Notes: generated by a model from the letters alone, not told the origin. A stretch of 46,175 nucleotides of DNA from an uncultured Clostridium sp. (GCA_945871955.1 CAMBXR010000016.1:1-46175), one strand, 5' to 3'; positions 7,655 to 17,178 are shown, numbered from the stretch's first letter. Program-made: numbers and translations.

Positions 7655-9244
7655 TTAGTAACTTAAATTAGAGTAAAACTTATCTATATCACTTTTAGTT
7701 ATTTCAATAAAGCCATCCAAATATTTTATATATTCAGGTCCGTGAACCCTATATGCTTCAGAAATCACCTCTTGTACTGTAAGTAATTTATAAGTGTCCC
7801 CATCTCTAAATCGTATATAGTTATTATCTACGACTATTATCTCTAAAGTATCGTATACTTTATTTCCAGTTCCATACTCATAATATGATATATCATAATA
7901 AATTTTATTTCCTTCTTCTCTTTTACTTATTATATTATCTTTCCATCCTTCAGACTCAAAGTATCCACCTAAAATATAATTACTAGTAAATTTCTCAATT
8001 CCAAACACACTCATATTATTATTACTATAATTATTAAGGATAATATATTTACCTAATATCTGTTTTTCCAAATTATTACTTACCTTTAAGCTTTTAAAAG
8101 TATTTATTGCACTCTTTAAACTTGATCTAGCTGAATCTACTTCATCTTGTTTTGATGATGAATTATTATAAACTTTCTTAGCCTTATTTATTGCATTCTT
8201 TAAAGTAGACTTTGAACCTGATTTATATTGACCTGTACTATTTCCTTCTACTGAATTATTATATAATGTTTCTGCTTTAGAAATAGATGATTTTAATTTT
8301 GATTTATCTACAGGCTTAATTATATTATTTTCAAATTCTTTAATAGAGCTTTCTAGTCTATTTTTTATATTATTCACTTCATCATAACTTACTGAATCTT
8401 TATTTACTAAATCTTTTGCTTCAGATACTATGAGTTGAAGTTTATCTTTATCTTTTTTAGATATATTTCCTATTTCAGTTCCTACAATAGTATCTTTAAT
8501 TAATTTTTCACCTTCAGATATACTACTTTTTACATCTTCTACGATATTTTTATCTATTATGTATTCAAGAGTTATTACTTCTGTACTCTCATCATTTTTA
8601 TTGTAACCTATTAATTTTATAGCTGTACTTTCAGATATTTCTATTTGACCTCTATATTTATTAGATCCTTTATTTGGATGACTTCCATCTAAAGTATAGT
8701 AATAACTATGACCTATCTTCATCTTATCTGATTTAAGCTTTACTGATATGTCATTTACATATGTACCTGGTGCTGGATCAGCTATAGGCTCACTTGGAAC
8801 TTCATTTGATGAATCTAATATATCTTTTATTTCTTGAGAAATATTATCTTTTCCAATTGATTGTATAAATCTATCTAAAAATTCATATGCTATATCCGAA
8901 TCTATCTCATTTAAAATTTCTAATATTTCTTTTAATAGTTCTTCATTAGTCATATCTATTTTTTGTGCTTCTTCTAACACATTTACTGCTTTATCAAATT
9001 CTTCATTTCCTATATATGCCTTAGCTTGATATACTCTCGCCTCTGTAGTTTTCGGCTCTATCTTTATTGCTTTATCAAATGCTAATATAGCTTCTTCGTA
9101 CTGACCATCCATTAAATACTTTATACCTGTATTTAAATATTTATCATAAAGTTTTGGTGCTACTGCACCCTTGTATATAAATATACTTGATATAGCTATT
9201 ACTATAGATATTATCAGTATTTTTATTTTATTTTTATCTTTCAT
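7655..9244 (-). CDS. Membrane-anchored TPR/chitobiase-fold/FIVAR paralog 3 (C-terminal type C)
   Basis: This 529-residue protein has the array body (TM ~8-26, TPRs, chitobiase-type domain, two FIVAR-like bundles ending near residue 395) and a C-terminal ~135-residue domain found in no other member here. That domain begins GKYIILNNYS and is rich in short beta-type segments with Gly and aromatics (GYFESEGW, YYDISYYEYG, NNYIRFRDGDTYKLL), resembling a small barrel or lipocalin-like fold, then ends in helices. From 8161 to 8674 the DNA is identical, as far as I can see, to 9645-10158 in paralog 4, yet the C-terminal domains are unrelated. SD GGGGGAAT precedes the ATG. Confidence 0.75.
   Translation of the reverse strand: MKDKNKIKILIISIVIAISSIFIYKGAVAPKLYDKYLNTGIKYLMDGQYEEAILAFDKAIKIEPKTTEARVYQAKAYIGNEEFDKAVNVLEEAQKIDMTNEELLKEILEILNEIDSDIAYEFLDRFIQSIGKDNISQEIKDILDSSNEVPSEPIADPAPGTYVNDISVKLKSDKMKIGHSYYYTLDGSHPNKGSNKYRGQIEISESTAIKLIGYNKNDESTEVITLEYIIDKNIVEDVKSSISEGEKLIKDTIVGTEIGNISKKDKDKLQLIVSEAKDLVNKDSVSYDEVNNIKNRLESSIKEFENNIIKPVDKSKLKSSISKAETLYNNSVEGNSTGQYKSGSKSTLKNAINKAKKVYNNSSSKQDEVDSARSSLKSAINTFKSLKVSNNLEKQILGKYIILNNYSNNNMSVFGIEKFTSNYILGGYFESEGWKDNIISKREEGNKIYYDISYYEYGTGNKVYDTLEIIVVDNNYIRFRDGDTYKLLTVQEVISEAYRVHGPEYIKYLDGFIEITKSDIDKFYSNLSY
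8161..8674 (-). repeat. 514-bp identical block shared with 9645-10158
   Basis: I aligned 8161-8674 with 9645-10158 by eye at a constant offset of 1484 bases and found no mismatch; the first differences are at 8160 and 8675. The block covers the chitobiase-type and FIVAR coding region of paralogs 3 and 4, indicating a recent duplication or gene conversion. Confidence 0.85.
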
Positions 9245-9267
9245 TCTATTCCCCCATTAAATTACAA

Positions 9268-10728
9268 TCAATCACGGCAATAACTAAAATACTCAGATGA
9301 ATCAACGTAGTCATTAAGAGTTTTTGCATTTACACATTTTATCCAGGTACCATCTCCTATTACAGATGTTATTGGATAATATAATACTTCATAATAAACT
9401 TCATTATTGTGCACATGATCAGATTCAGGACCTGAAACATTTACAACTATATCTATAAGTTTATCTCCAAGCATATTTGTAAAATATGGCTTAAGTTTCT
9501 TTTTATAGTATTGTTTTACATACTCCCTTGTATAAATTCCATCTGTATTCGTATTACTTTGTGTTATCTTACTATTTTTAAAAGTATTTATTGCACTATT
9601 TAAACTTGATGTAGCTGAATCTACTTCATCTTGTTTTACTGATAAATTATTATAAACTTTCTTAGCCTTATTTATTGCATTCTTTAAAGTAGACTTTGAA
9701 CCTGATTTATATTGACCTGTACTATTTCCTTCTACTGAATTATTATATAATGTTTCTGCTTTAGAAATAGATGATTTTAATTTTGATTTATCTACAGGCT
9801 TAATTATATTATTTTCAAATTCTTTAATAGAGCTTTCTAGTCTATTTTTTATATTATTCACTTCATCATAACTTACTGAATCTTTATTTACTAAATCTTT
9901 TGCTTCAGATACTATGAGTTGAAGTTTATCTTTATCTTTTTTAGATATATTTCCTATTTCAGTTCCTACAATAGTATCTTTAATTAATTTTTCACCTTCA
10001 GATATACTACTTTTTACATCTTCTACGATATTTTTATCTATTATGTATTCAAGAGTTATTACTTCTGTACTCTCATCATTTTTATTGTAACCTATTAATT
10101 TTATAGCTGTACTTTCAGATATTTCTATTTGACCTCTATATTTATTAGATCCTTTATTGGGATGACTTCCATCTAAAGTATAGTAATAACTATGACCTAC
10201 CTTCATTTTATCTGATTTAAGCTTTACTGATATGTCATTTACATACGTACCTGGTGCCGGATCAGCTATAGGCTCACTTGGAACTTCATTAGATGAATCT
10301 AATATATCTTTTATTTCTTCTGAAATATTATCTTTTCCAACTGATTGTACAAATCTATCTAAAAATTCATATGCTATATCTGAATCTATTTCATTTAAAA
10401 TTTCTAATATTTCTTTTAACAACTCTTCATTTGTCATATCTATATTTTGTGCTTCTTCCAACACATTTACTGCTTTATCAAATTCTTCATTTCCTACATA
10501 TGCTTTAGCTTGGTATACTCTCGCCTCTGTAGTTTTTGGCTCTATCTTTATTGCTTTATCAAATGCTAATATAGCTTCTTCGTACTGACCATCCATTAAA
10601 TACTTTATACCTGTATTTAAATATTTATCATAAAGTTTTGGTGCTACTGCACCCTTGTATATAAATATACTTGATATAGCTATTACTATAGCTATTATCA
10701 TCACTTTCCTTTTGTTTACGCCCTTCAT
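9268..10728 (-). CDS. Membrane-anchored TPR/chitobiase-fold/FIVAR paralog 4 (C-terminal type B)
   Basis: The protein is about 486 residues. I start it at ATG 10728 because the SD (GGAGAG) overlaps the preceding longer frame and is 5 nt away. Architecture follows the array: TM, two TPRs, helical linker, chitobiase-type domain, two FIVAR-like bundles. The C-terminal ~95 residues begin with YTREYVKQYYKKK and include a NNEVYYEVLYYP beta segment and a conserved KTLN-x-Y end. The same domain type occurs in paralog 5 and in the lipoprotein at 13891-14571. The body is closest to paralog 3, with which it shares a 514-bp identical stretch, so body and tail have different closest relatives. Confidence 0.75.
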   Translation of the reverse strand: MKGVNKRKVMIIAIVIAISSIFIYKGAVAPKLYDKYLNTGIKYLMDGQYEEAILAFDKAIKIEPKTTEARVYQAKAYVGNEEFDKAVNVLEEAQNIDMTNEELLKEILEILNEIDSDIAYEFLDRFVQSVGKDNISEEIKDILDSSNEVPSEPIADPAPGTYVNDISVKLKSDKMKVGHSYYYTLDGSHPNKGSNKYRGQIEISESTAIKLIGYNKNDESTEVITLEYIIDKNIVEDVKSSISEGEKLIKDTIVGTEIGNISKKDKDKLQLIVSEAKDLVNKDSVSYDEVNNIKNRLESSIKEFENNIIKPVDKSKLKSSISKAETLYNNSVEGNSTGQYKSGSKSTLKNAINKAKKVYNNLSVKQDEVDSATSSLNSAINTFKNSKITQSNTNTDGIYTREYVKQYYKKKLKPYFTNMLGDKLIDIVVNVSGPESDHVHNNEVYYEVLYYPITSVIGDGTWIKCVNAKTLNDYVDSSEYFSYCRD

Positions 10729-10772
10729 TAACTCTCTCTCCAATTTATTAGGTTATAATATATCCTTAACTA

Positions 10773-12191
10773 TTAGTTAACATCAGAAAACTCATACTGA
10801 TTAAGTGTTTTTGTACCTACATAGAAATCATATGCATATCCATTACCTCCAGAAGCACTTTGTCGATAATACATTAGATGATAACATAGTTCATTATTAT
10901 AAAATACATCGAACTCAGGTGTTAGCACTGATACGCTTATATCTCCATCCTCACCATATTTTTTTGCATAATATTTCCTTATATACTCTCTTGTATAAGT
11001 TCCATCCGGATTTCTTTTACTTTCATTAATTAAATTACTCTTAAATATACTTATTGCACTTTTTAAATTTCTCACCTCTAGGTCTATTTCATCTTGCTTA
11101 ACTAATCTATTATCATATACTTTTTTACCTTTACTTATTCCACTCATAAGTTTTGATTTAGATCCAGATTTATATTGACCTATATTACTTCCTTCAGTTG
11201 CACTATTATATAATTTCTCAGCCTCTGATATTAATGTTTTCAATTTCGATTTATCTACAGGCTTAATTATGTTATTTTTAAAGTCATTTATACCATTTTC
11301 TATTTTGTCTTTTATATCCCTTACTTCTTGATATCCTACTAAATCTTTATTTAATAAATCTTTTGCTTCAGATATTATAAGTTGAAGTTTATCTTTATCT
11401 TCTTTAGATATATTTCCAATTTCTGTTCCTACAGCAGTATCTTTAATTAACTTTTCACCTTCAGATATACTACTTTTTACATCGTCTAAAATATTTTTAT
11501 CTATTATATACTCAAGAGTTATTACATCTGTACTCTCATCTTTTTTATTGTATCCTATTAATTTTATAGTTGTACTCTTAGATATTTCTATTTGACCTCT
11601 ATATTTTTCAGACTCTTTAGTTGGATGAGTTCCATCTAATGTATAGTAGTAGCTATGACCTACCTTCATTTTATCTGATTTAAGCTTTACTGATATGTCA
11701 TTTACATATGTACCTGGAGCTGGATCAGCTATAGGCTCACTTGGAGCTTCATTTGACGAATCTAATATATCTTTTATTTCTTCTGAAATATTATCTTTTC
11801 CAACTGCATCAATGAATCTATCTAAAAATTCATATGCTATATCCGAATCTATATCATTTAATATTTCTAATATTTCTTTTAATAGTCCCTCATTATTCAT
11901 ATCTATATTTTGTGCTTCTTCTAACACATTTACTGCTTTGTCGAATTCTTCATTTCCTATATATGCTTTAGCTTGATATACTCTCGCCTCTGTAGTTTTT
12001 GGCTCTATCTTTATTGCTTTATCAAATGCTAATATAGCTTCTTCATACTGACCATCCATTAAGTACTTAATCCCTGTATCTAAGTACTTGTCGTAAAGTT
12101 TTGGTGCTATTGCACCTTTGTATATAAATATACTTGCAATAGCTATTATTATAGCTATTGCAGTTAGTTGTAATTTCTTTTTATCTTTCAT
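10773..12191 (-). CDS. Membrane-anchored TPR/chitobiase-fold/FIVAR paralog 5 (C-terminal type B)
   Basis: This 472-residue member has the usual TM (~8-26), TPR pair, chitobiase-type domain (YYTLDGTHP) and FIVAR-like bundles (GQYKSGSK), then the type B C-terminal domain: YTREYIRKYYAKKYG, FYNNELCYHLMYY, VGTKTLNQYEFSD. The single cysteine in NNELCY is also present in the lipoprotein at 13891 but is V in paralog 4. SD GGGG lies just upstream of the ATG. It is spaced 44 bp from paralog 4, compatible with co-transcription. Function unknown; surface exposure is inferred from topology. Confidence 0.75.
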   Translation of the reverse strand: MKDKKKLQLTAIAIIIAIASIFIYKGAIAPKLYDKYLDTGIKYLMDGQYEEAILAFDKAIKIEPKTTEARVYQAKAYIGNEEFDKAVNVLEEAQNIDMNNEGLLKEILEILNDIDSDIAYEFLDRFIDAVGKDNISEEIKDILDSSNEAPSEPIADPAPGTYVNDISVKLKSDKMKVGHSYYYTLDGTHPTKESEKYRGQIEISKSTTIKLIGYNKKDESTDVITLEYIIDKNILDDVKSSISEGEKLIKDTAVGTEIGNISKEDKDKLQLIISEAKDLLNKDLVGYQEVRDIKDKIENGINDFKNNIIKPVDKSKLKTLISEAEKLYNSATEGSNIGQYKSGSKSKLMSGISKGKKVYDNRLVKQDEIDLEVRNLKSAISIFKSNLINESKRNPDGTYTREYIRKYYAKKYGEDGDISVSVLTPEFDVFYNNELCYHLMYYRQSASGGNGYAYDFYVGTKTLNQYEFSDVN

Positions 12192-12230
12192 TTTTACCCC
12201 TACTGTTTAACTCCCTTAATATCTTATTTT

Positions 12231-13772
12231 TTATTTCATATATTTGTTAATTAAATTTAAAGCATACTCTTTTGCTAATTTACCAATCTGTTTCTCGCCT
12301 CCATCATAGCTATTTCCAAATGCGGATGGACCATATATTTCAATAACTGCTTCTAGGTCTTTTATTATTTTATTTTTTTCATTTTCAAATTGTATTTTAT
12401 TTACAGTTACTTCTTGTTTTTTTGATGAAGGTAAATATTTATTTAAATCTGTATATATATCACTTAAAATTTTTTGATATCCTTGTGCTACATCTATTGA
12501 TAAAGCTCTTGCTTCCGACATATTTGAAGTATATGTAGTGTTTAATTTTAATTCTTCATATCTTATTCTACTTAAATATTTTTGACCTAAGTCACTTGGC
12601 ATAGATTTTACTTTTTTATTTTTAAATTCTTCTTTAGCATTTTCTAATTTTTTAACCATATCATTAATTTCATCTTGTTTAGCTAATATACTCTCATTTA
12701 ATTTTTTAGCATCTTTTATTATATTAGCTAAATAAGATTTTGCACCTGGCTCATATTGACCTTCATTGCTACCTTCAACTGCATTATCATGTAGTTTTTG
12801 TGCAGATGATATAGTTTCTTTTAATTCTTTTTTGTCTGTTTTTTCTATTATGTTATATTTAAAATCATCAATTGCTTTATCTATATTTTCTTTTATCTCA
12901 ATAGCATTTTCATAACTTACTACTTTTTTATTTAGTGCTTTTTGGGTACTCTCAATTGATTCTGTAAGTTTTTCTTTTGAACCTTCAATACAATTACCTA
13001 CTTTATTTCCAGTTTCAACTGTGTTTATTAGACTTTCACCATCTTTTATTAACCTTATAATTTCTTTTTCAAGATTTGTATCAATCGTGTAGCTTAATGA
13101 AATTATCCCTGTAAATTCTCCAGCTTTATTAAACCCAATAATTTTTACTTCACTTGATTTATCTATTAAAATTTTCCCTCTATATTTTTGAGAGCTTTTT
13201 GTTGGCTCACTTCCATCTAATGTGTAATAATAGCTATGTCCAACTCTCATTTTATCTTGATTTAATTTAACAGTTACTGATTTAATATATTTACCTGGTA
13301 CTGGATCAACTATTGGCTCACTTGGAGCTTCATTTGATGAATCTAATATATCCCTGATATCTTGAGAAATATTTGCTTCTCCTACAGCATCTATAAATTT
13401 ATCTAAAAATTCATATGCTATATCTGAGTCTATCTCATTTAAGATTTCTAATATTTCTTTTAATAATTCTTCATTTTTTATAGCTATATTTTGCGCTTCT
13501 TCTAACACTTCTACTGCTTTGTCAAATTCTTCATTTCCTACATAAGCCTTAGCTTGGTATACCCTCGCCTCTGTTGTTTTTGGCTCTATTTTTATTGCTT
13601 TGTCAAATGCTAGGATAGCTTCTTCGTACTGACCATCCATTAAGTACTTGATACCTGTATTCAAGTATTTATCGTATAATTTGGGTGCTATAGCCCCTTT
13701 GTATATGAATATACTTGATATAACTATAATTATAGCTGTTATAAGTGTTATCAGTTTCTTTCTGTCTTTCAA
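12231..13772 (-). CDS. Membrane-anchored TPR/chitobiase-fold/FIVAR paralog 6 (C-terminal type D, LprI-like)
   Basis: This 513-residue member is the most diverged in the FIVAR-like region and the first of the six in transcription order. It begins with TTG (13770-13772) preceded by SD GAGGAC seven bases upstream; no closer ATG fits the conserved MKDRKKL start. After the TM, TPRs, chitobiase-type domain (YYTLDGSEP) and two helical bundles comes an all-helical C-terminal domain of about 115 residues. Its layout (Y-x-x-I, a central LNKYLPSSKK, then KLAKEYALNLINKYMK) recalls the lysozyme-inhibitor LprI-like DUF1311 fold but lacks its cysteines, so that match is tentative. A relic of the same domain lies at 30270-30416. 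Confidence 0.72.
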   Translation of the reverse strand: MKDRKKLITLITAIIIVISSIFIYKGAIAPKLYDKYLNTGIKYLMDGQYEEAILAFDKAIKIEPKTTEARVYQAKAYVGNEEFDKAVEVLEEAQNIAIKNEELLKEILEILNEIDSDIAYEFLDKFIDAVGEANISQDIRDILDSSNEAPSEPIVDPVPGKYIKSVTVKLNQDKMRVGHSYYYTLDGSEPTKSSQKYRGKILIDKSSEVKIIGFNKAGEFTGIISLSYTIDTNLEKEIIRLIKDGESLINTVETGNKVGNCIEGSKEKLTESIESTQKALNKKVVSYENAIEIKENIDKAIDDFKYNIIEKTDKKELKETISSAQKLHDNAVEGSNEGQYEPGAKSYLANIIKDAKKLNESILAKQDEINDMVKKLENAKEEFKNKKVKSMPSDLGQKYLSRIRYEELKLNTTYTSNMSEARALSIDVAQGYQKILSDIYTDLNKYLPSSKKQEVTVNKIQFENEKNKIIKDLEAVIEIYGPSAFGNSYDGGEKQIGKLAKEYALNLINKYMK

Positions 13773-13890
13773 TGTAATGTCCTCACTTATTTATCTATTC
13801 GATTTATTCTCCTATTATCTACTAAAATATCTTCTTATTAGTTGATTGCTACACTATATATGCTAAGAAAACATTCTTTTTTATATTTAT

Positions 13891-14571
13891 TTACCATCCA
13901 GTAACGTCAGAATAAGAATATTCTTGAAGAGTCTTAGCTCCTATATACCATTGTTCTGAACGGCCAAATCCACCTGCAGTCGGAGAAAAACTAGATACCA
14001 TATAGCATAACTCATTATTATAATATACATCCTCTATATCGCCTACAACACTAATACTAGATCCTTCAAAACTTAAGAAATCTTGCATCTGATTTCTAAC
14101 ATATGCTTCCACATATTCTCTAGTATAGTATCCTTCTTCATCTCTATCACTTTGTGTTATTTCATCTTCTGTATCTCTATCACTTTGTGTTATTTTATTT
14201 TGATCAAAAGTGTCTATACTGCTATATAAACTTGATACTGCTGAATCTATTTCACTTTGCTTAGCTGAATCATCGCTATAAATCATTTCACATTCATTTA
14301 TCATACTCATTAATTCAGATTTTGCTCCTGATTTATATTGATTTAACTCACTACCTTCTTGTGCATTATTATATAATTCCCAAGCTTGTGAAATAACAAT
14401 TTCTAACTCAGATTTATCTGTATTCTCAACTGTAACTTCTTCTTGTATATTTGATGAATTAGGTCCATCTTCTCCATTTGTTGAATCCGTATTTTCACAT
14501 CCAATAAATGATAATGTTGTACTTATTATTAATATGGATAATATGGATTTTTTTATTTTACTTAATACCAC
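13891..14571 (-). CDS. FIVAR-containing lipoprotein with type B C-terminal domain
   Basis: The protein is about 226 residues. The start is placed at GTG 14571 because the SD GGAGGT sits five bases upstream and inside the longer frame. A lysine-rich N-terminus and hydrophobic segment end in the lipobox FIGC, so it is probably lipid-anchored to the outer face of the membrane. An acidic linker, one FIVAR-like bundle (LYNNAQEG, QYKSGAKSEL) and a type B C-terminal domain (YTREYVEAYV, YYNNELCYM, GAKTLQEYSYSD) follow. The short segment EITQSDRD is directly duplicated in the linker. It lacks the TM/TPR/chitobiase part of its neighbours, so it shares their distal half on a different anchor. It lies between the array and the secretion genes. 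Confidence 0.75.
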   Translation of the reverse strand: MVLSKIKKSILSILIISTTLSFIGCENTDSTNGEDGPNSSNIQEEVTVENTDKSELEIVISQAWELYNNAQEGSELNQYKSGAKSELMSMINECEMIYSDDSAKQSEIDSAVSSLYSSIDTFDQNKITQSDRDTEDEITQSDRDEEGYYTREYVEAYVRNQMQDFLSFEGSSISVVGDIEDVYYNNELCYMVSSFSPTAGGFGRSEQWYIGAKTLQEYSYSDVTGW

Positions 14572-14721
14572 GTCGTACCTCCGTACCAAACTTACTTTTA
14601 TTATTTTAGATTTTATCCCTCATGTTTACCTAAAATTATTTATTCAAATTCCTTGATAAGTTTTTCTATATAGATAATTATAATTTATCACTCTACTCAT
14701 TAAAATTGATAAGTTTGCATA

Positions 14722-14751
14722 AAATATGACACCCTCAAGGGTGTCATATTT
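14722..14751 (-). terminator. Hairpin ending the type VII secretion gene group
   Basis: AAATATGACACCC and GGGTGTCATATTT form a near-perfect stem with a TCAA loop right after the last WXG100 stop codon (14754). On the minus strand it is followed by ATTTTA. A sibling hairpin is at 30714-30744. Confidence 0.7.
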
Positions 14752-14753
14752 AT

Positions 14754-15047
14754 TTACTTCATCATTTGGTTTGCTAACTCTTTATCTAATTGTTCCATTC
14801 TATCTGCAACATTTTTTATTTTCATAGCAAATTGCTCACATTCTTGTTTCATTTCATTGAAACTTTTTTTCCCATGTGATTCCCAATGTTGGTATAACTT
14901 ATCTTGTGCTGTTCCATCCCAAGCAGCATTAAGTTTATTAAGCTCTGAACTTAAGTTTGTCATAACTTGTTGAATTTGTTGAGCTGACTGTTTGAATTTA
15001 TTGCTAGAATTTCTTAGCTCATTCGGTGTAATTAAAATTTTTGACAT
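14754..15047 (-). CDS. WXG100 (ESAT-6-like) secreted protein 3
   Basis: The 97-residue protein is entirely helical by composition, with a W-D-G turn in the middle (AAWDGTAQ, ~residues 42-49), the hallmark of WXG100 proteins: two antiparallel helices secreted as dimers through EssC-type machines. The C-terminal helix ends ELANQMMK. SD GAGGAGA precedes the ATG. It is the last gene before the terminator at 14722-14751, and its length matches the ~100-residue family norm. It could be the structural EsxA-type substrate of this system; which of the three plays that role is not decided by sequence. Confidence 0.9.
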   Translation of the reverse strand: MSKILITPNELRNSSNKFKQSAQQIQQVMTNLSSELNKLNAAWDGTAQDKLYQHWESHGKKSFNEMKQECEQFAMKIKNVADRMEQLDKELANQMMK

Positions 15048-15164
15048 ATTTTCTCTCCTCGTTACATATTTTTTATTAATACTACCCTTAATTAATTATA
15101 TATTTTTTTACAATATTTTTCAATTACTCTTTATTATGGAATTATTAAATTTAAATTATATTTA

Positions 15165-15461
15165 TTATTTTTTTATTTTTAAATTTTTATATTTATTATC
15201 TACTTCTTCAAAAGCTTTTTTAGTAGATTTTAATTGTTCCTTCAAAAAAGTTAGATGTTCTATATCTTTTTTCATTGCAGTTTCAAAATTTTGATATATA
15301 TTAGAGAAAAATGCTTTTTGGGCTTCACCCTTCCATTCTGATTTCAAAGAGTTCATATTTGAATTCAATTTATCTAAATCAGATTTTAGTGTATTTATAC
15401 TTTTCTCATAGCAAGATATTGTACTTTCCATATCGCTATAATTTATCTTTATTATACTCAT
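15165..15461 (-). CDS. WXG100 (ESAT-6-like) secreted protein 2
   Basis: This 98-residue helical protein has the central W-K-G turn (SEWKGEAQKAFF) and charged amphipathic helices on both sides, as in WXG100 family members. Start supported by SD GAGGTGG. It lies between the cytosolic TPR protein gene and another WXG100 gene. Its very basic C-terminus (KYKNLKIKK) differs from the acidic tail of WXG100 protein 1. It is probably a heterodimer partner or independent substrate of the EssC system. Confidence 0.88.
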   Translation of the reverse strand: MSIIKINYSDMESTISCYEKSINTLKSDLDKLNSNMNSLKSEWKGEAQKAFFSNIYQNFETAMKKDIEHLTFLKEQLKSTKKAFEEVDNKYKNLKIKK

Positions 15462-15494
15462 TTCTATCCACCTCTAATTAATACTGTTCTTATA

Positions 15495-16841
15495 TTATTT
15501 AAGAAGTTCTTTTAATTCTTCATCTAAAATATCTATATATCTTGAATCTAGCTTCAATAATAATTCTACTCTTTCTTTTCCTAATTTTATATCCCCACTT
15601 TTATGGGCTATTTTAGCTCCAACTAAAAGCAAGCTCATATCTTTAGGATTTATTTTTAAAGCTTTATTGATAGTTTTTTCTGCTTCTTCTAATTCATTTA
15701 ACTGATATAAACATAAACTTCTTATATTTAATAAATTTGTATTTGTAGGATCTAATAAGCATGCTGACTTTATATATAATAAAGATTCTCTAAATAAAGA
15801 GATAGCTTCTTCTTTATTACCTAGCTTTTCATTACACATCGCTTTGAAATACACGGCAGTTCCAAAATAATTACTATTATTTGATTCTCTATTTGTAATT
15901 TTATTAAAGTAAATTAAAGCCTCTTCAAACTTTTCTTCATTAAATAAAATATTTCCTAGTTTGAAATCCACTTCCTCAACATCATATTCCTCACTTAACA
16001 TTCTTAGAATTTCTTTACCTTCTTCATTTCTTTCTAGCTTAAATAAATATGTAGCTTTTTGATCCATAAATTTATAATATAAAACATCATTTTCTTTGAT
16101 AATAGTCTCTTTACTATCTATATATTCTAAAGCTTCTTCTAATTTAGACTCTTTTTCATATACTTTTATTCTTGCAAATGCTACTTTTTCATTAAAACCA
16201 ATAACATTATCTGCTTCATCTAATATTTCTAAAGCTTCTTTATCTTTTCCTTGAGCAGTATAAATTAATGGTGCCCAAGTATAGTATTCTTCACATTCTG
16301 TATCAATTTCTCTTACTTTATTAATACATTCCTCTGCATCTTTAAATCTTAATTGTTTGAAGTATAATTCTAATTTTCCTAATAAAGCTTTTTTACTTTT
16401 AGGATTTTTTACTAAAGCCTTATTATAACTTTTTAGTGCATTTATTTTGTCATTCATAGTTGAGTATATAAATGCTTTGCTTAAATGAACCGGTTCTTCA
16501 TCAAAGTTATTTATGATTGCTTTATTATAATTTTCAAATGCCAGCTCTATTTTCCCATCTATGAAAAATGCCATATCCCCTAAAAACATATATGCTTTTC
16601 CAAATTTTTTATCTAATAGGATGCATTTTTTAAATAGGTCTTTTGCCTCATCAAATTTTTTTAATATAAATAGACATAAGCCTTTATTAAAATAAGCATC
16701 TAAGCTTCTGTTATTCTTTTCTATAACAGCATCAAAACACTCAATAGCCTTATCTAGCTTTTTTTCTCTCATAAAAGAAGCTCCAGTTAATATGTACTCA
16801 TCTTCTTCTGATATACTTACTAAATCTAATAAATTATTCAT
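15495..16841 (-). CDS. Cytosolic TPR-repeat protein of the secretion locus
   Basis: The protein is about 448 residues. The ATG at 16841 is preferred over the TTG farther upstream because it follows SD GAGAGGA at five bases and avoids overlap with the neighbouring gene. There is no signal peptide or TM segment; nearly the whole protein is TPR-like helical pairs (for example AIECFDAVIEKNNRSLDAYF, and AEKTINKALKINPKDMSLLL). TPR scaffolds bind protein partners, so in this operon it could act as a chaperone or assembly factor for WXG100 or effector proteins; this is inference from position. It does not resemble a named Ess component. Confidence 0.78.
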   Translation of the reverse strand: MNNLLDLVSISEEDEYILTGASFMREKKLDKAIECFDAVIEKNNRSLDAYFNKGLCLFILKKFDEAKDLFKKCILLDKKFGKAYMFLGDMAFFIDGKIELAFENYNKAIINNFDEEPVHLSKAFIYSTMNDKINALKSYNKALVKNPKSKKALLGKLELYFKQLRFKDAEECINKVREIDTECEEYYTWAPLIYTAQGKDKEALEILDEADNVIGFNEKVAFARIKVYEKESKLEEALEYIDSKETIIKENDVLYYKFMDQKATYLFKLERNEEGKEILRMLSEEYDVEEVDFKLGNILFNEEKFEEALIYFNKITNRESNNSNYFGTAVYFKAMCNEKLGNKEEAISLFRESLLYIKSACLLDPTNTNLLNIRSLCLYQLNELEEAEKTINKALKINPKDMSLLLVGAKIAHKSGDIKLGKERVELLLKLDSRYIDILDEELKELLK

Positions 16842-16878
16842 TGTATTCCTCTCTATATTTTTATCATAATTATTTTTC

Positions 16879-17178
16879 TTAGTTCCCAAATTTTTCAGCT
16901 TCTTCTCTAAGCTTTGATATTTCTTTTATTTTCTGTTGATGTTTATCAAGTCTTTTAATTAAAGTATCTAAATTAGTATTATTTTTTGTCATTTGTTTCT
17001 TATATTGAGTAACTTCATCTCTTATATTTTTTATTCCATCAACTTTTATATTTCCTTCTATAAAGGCTACTAAATTATTCATATATGTAATACTTGTATT
17101 ATAATCTGCTTTAGCTTTCTTAAATTTTCGCTTTGCATCCTCTAAATTATTATAACTTTTTGATTCTTTATAGTTCAT
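16879..17178 (-). CDS. Short helical protein of the secretion locus
   Basis: The protein is about 99 residues, with the ATG at 17178 chosen because SD GGTGAT lies close upstream and inside the longer frame. It is rich in Lys, Glu and Asn and reads as two or three long amphipathic helices (LEDAKRKFKKAKADYN; LDKHQQKIKEISKLREEAEKF) with no W-x-G motif. Size and position, just after the candidate effector/immunity pair, resemble the small helical partner proteins (DUF5082/DUF5344-like) that accompany Bacillus type VII effectors, but the order here differs. A chaperone or co-secreted partner is plausible. Confidence 0.6.
   Translation of the reverse strand: MNYKESKSYNNLEDAKRKFKKAKADYNTSITYMNNLVAFIEGNIKVDGIKNIRDEVTQYKKQMTKNNTNLDTLIKRLDKHQQKIKEISKLREEAEKFGN

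Noticed and set aside
10232-10588. Plus-strand open frame opposite the array paralogs, and similar ones at 11695-11976, 5539-5790 and 1821-2069
   Set aside because: They are antisense shadows that recur only because the minus-strand genes are paralogous; they have no ribosome binding sites and no independent similarity.
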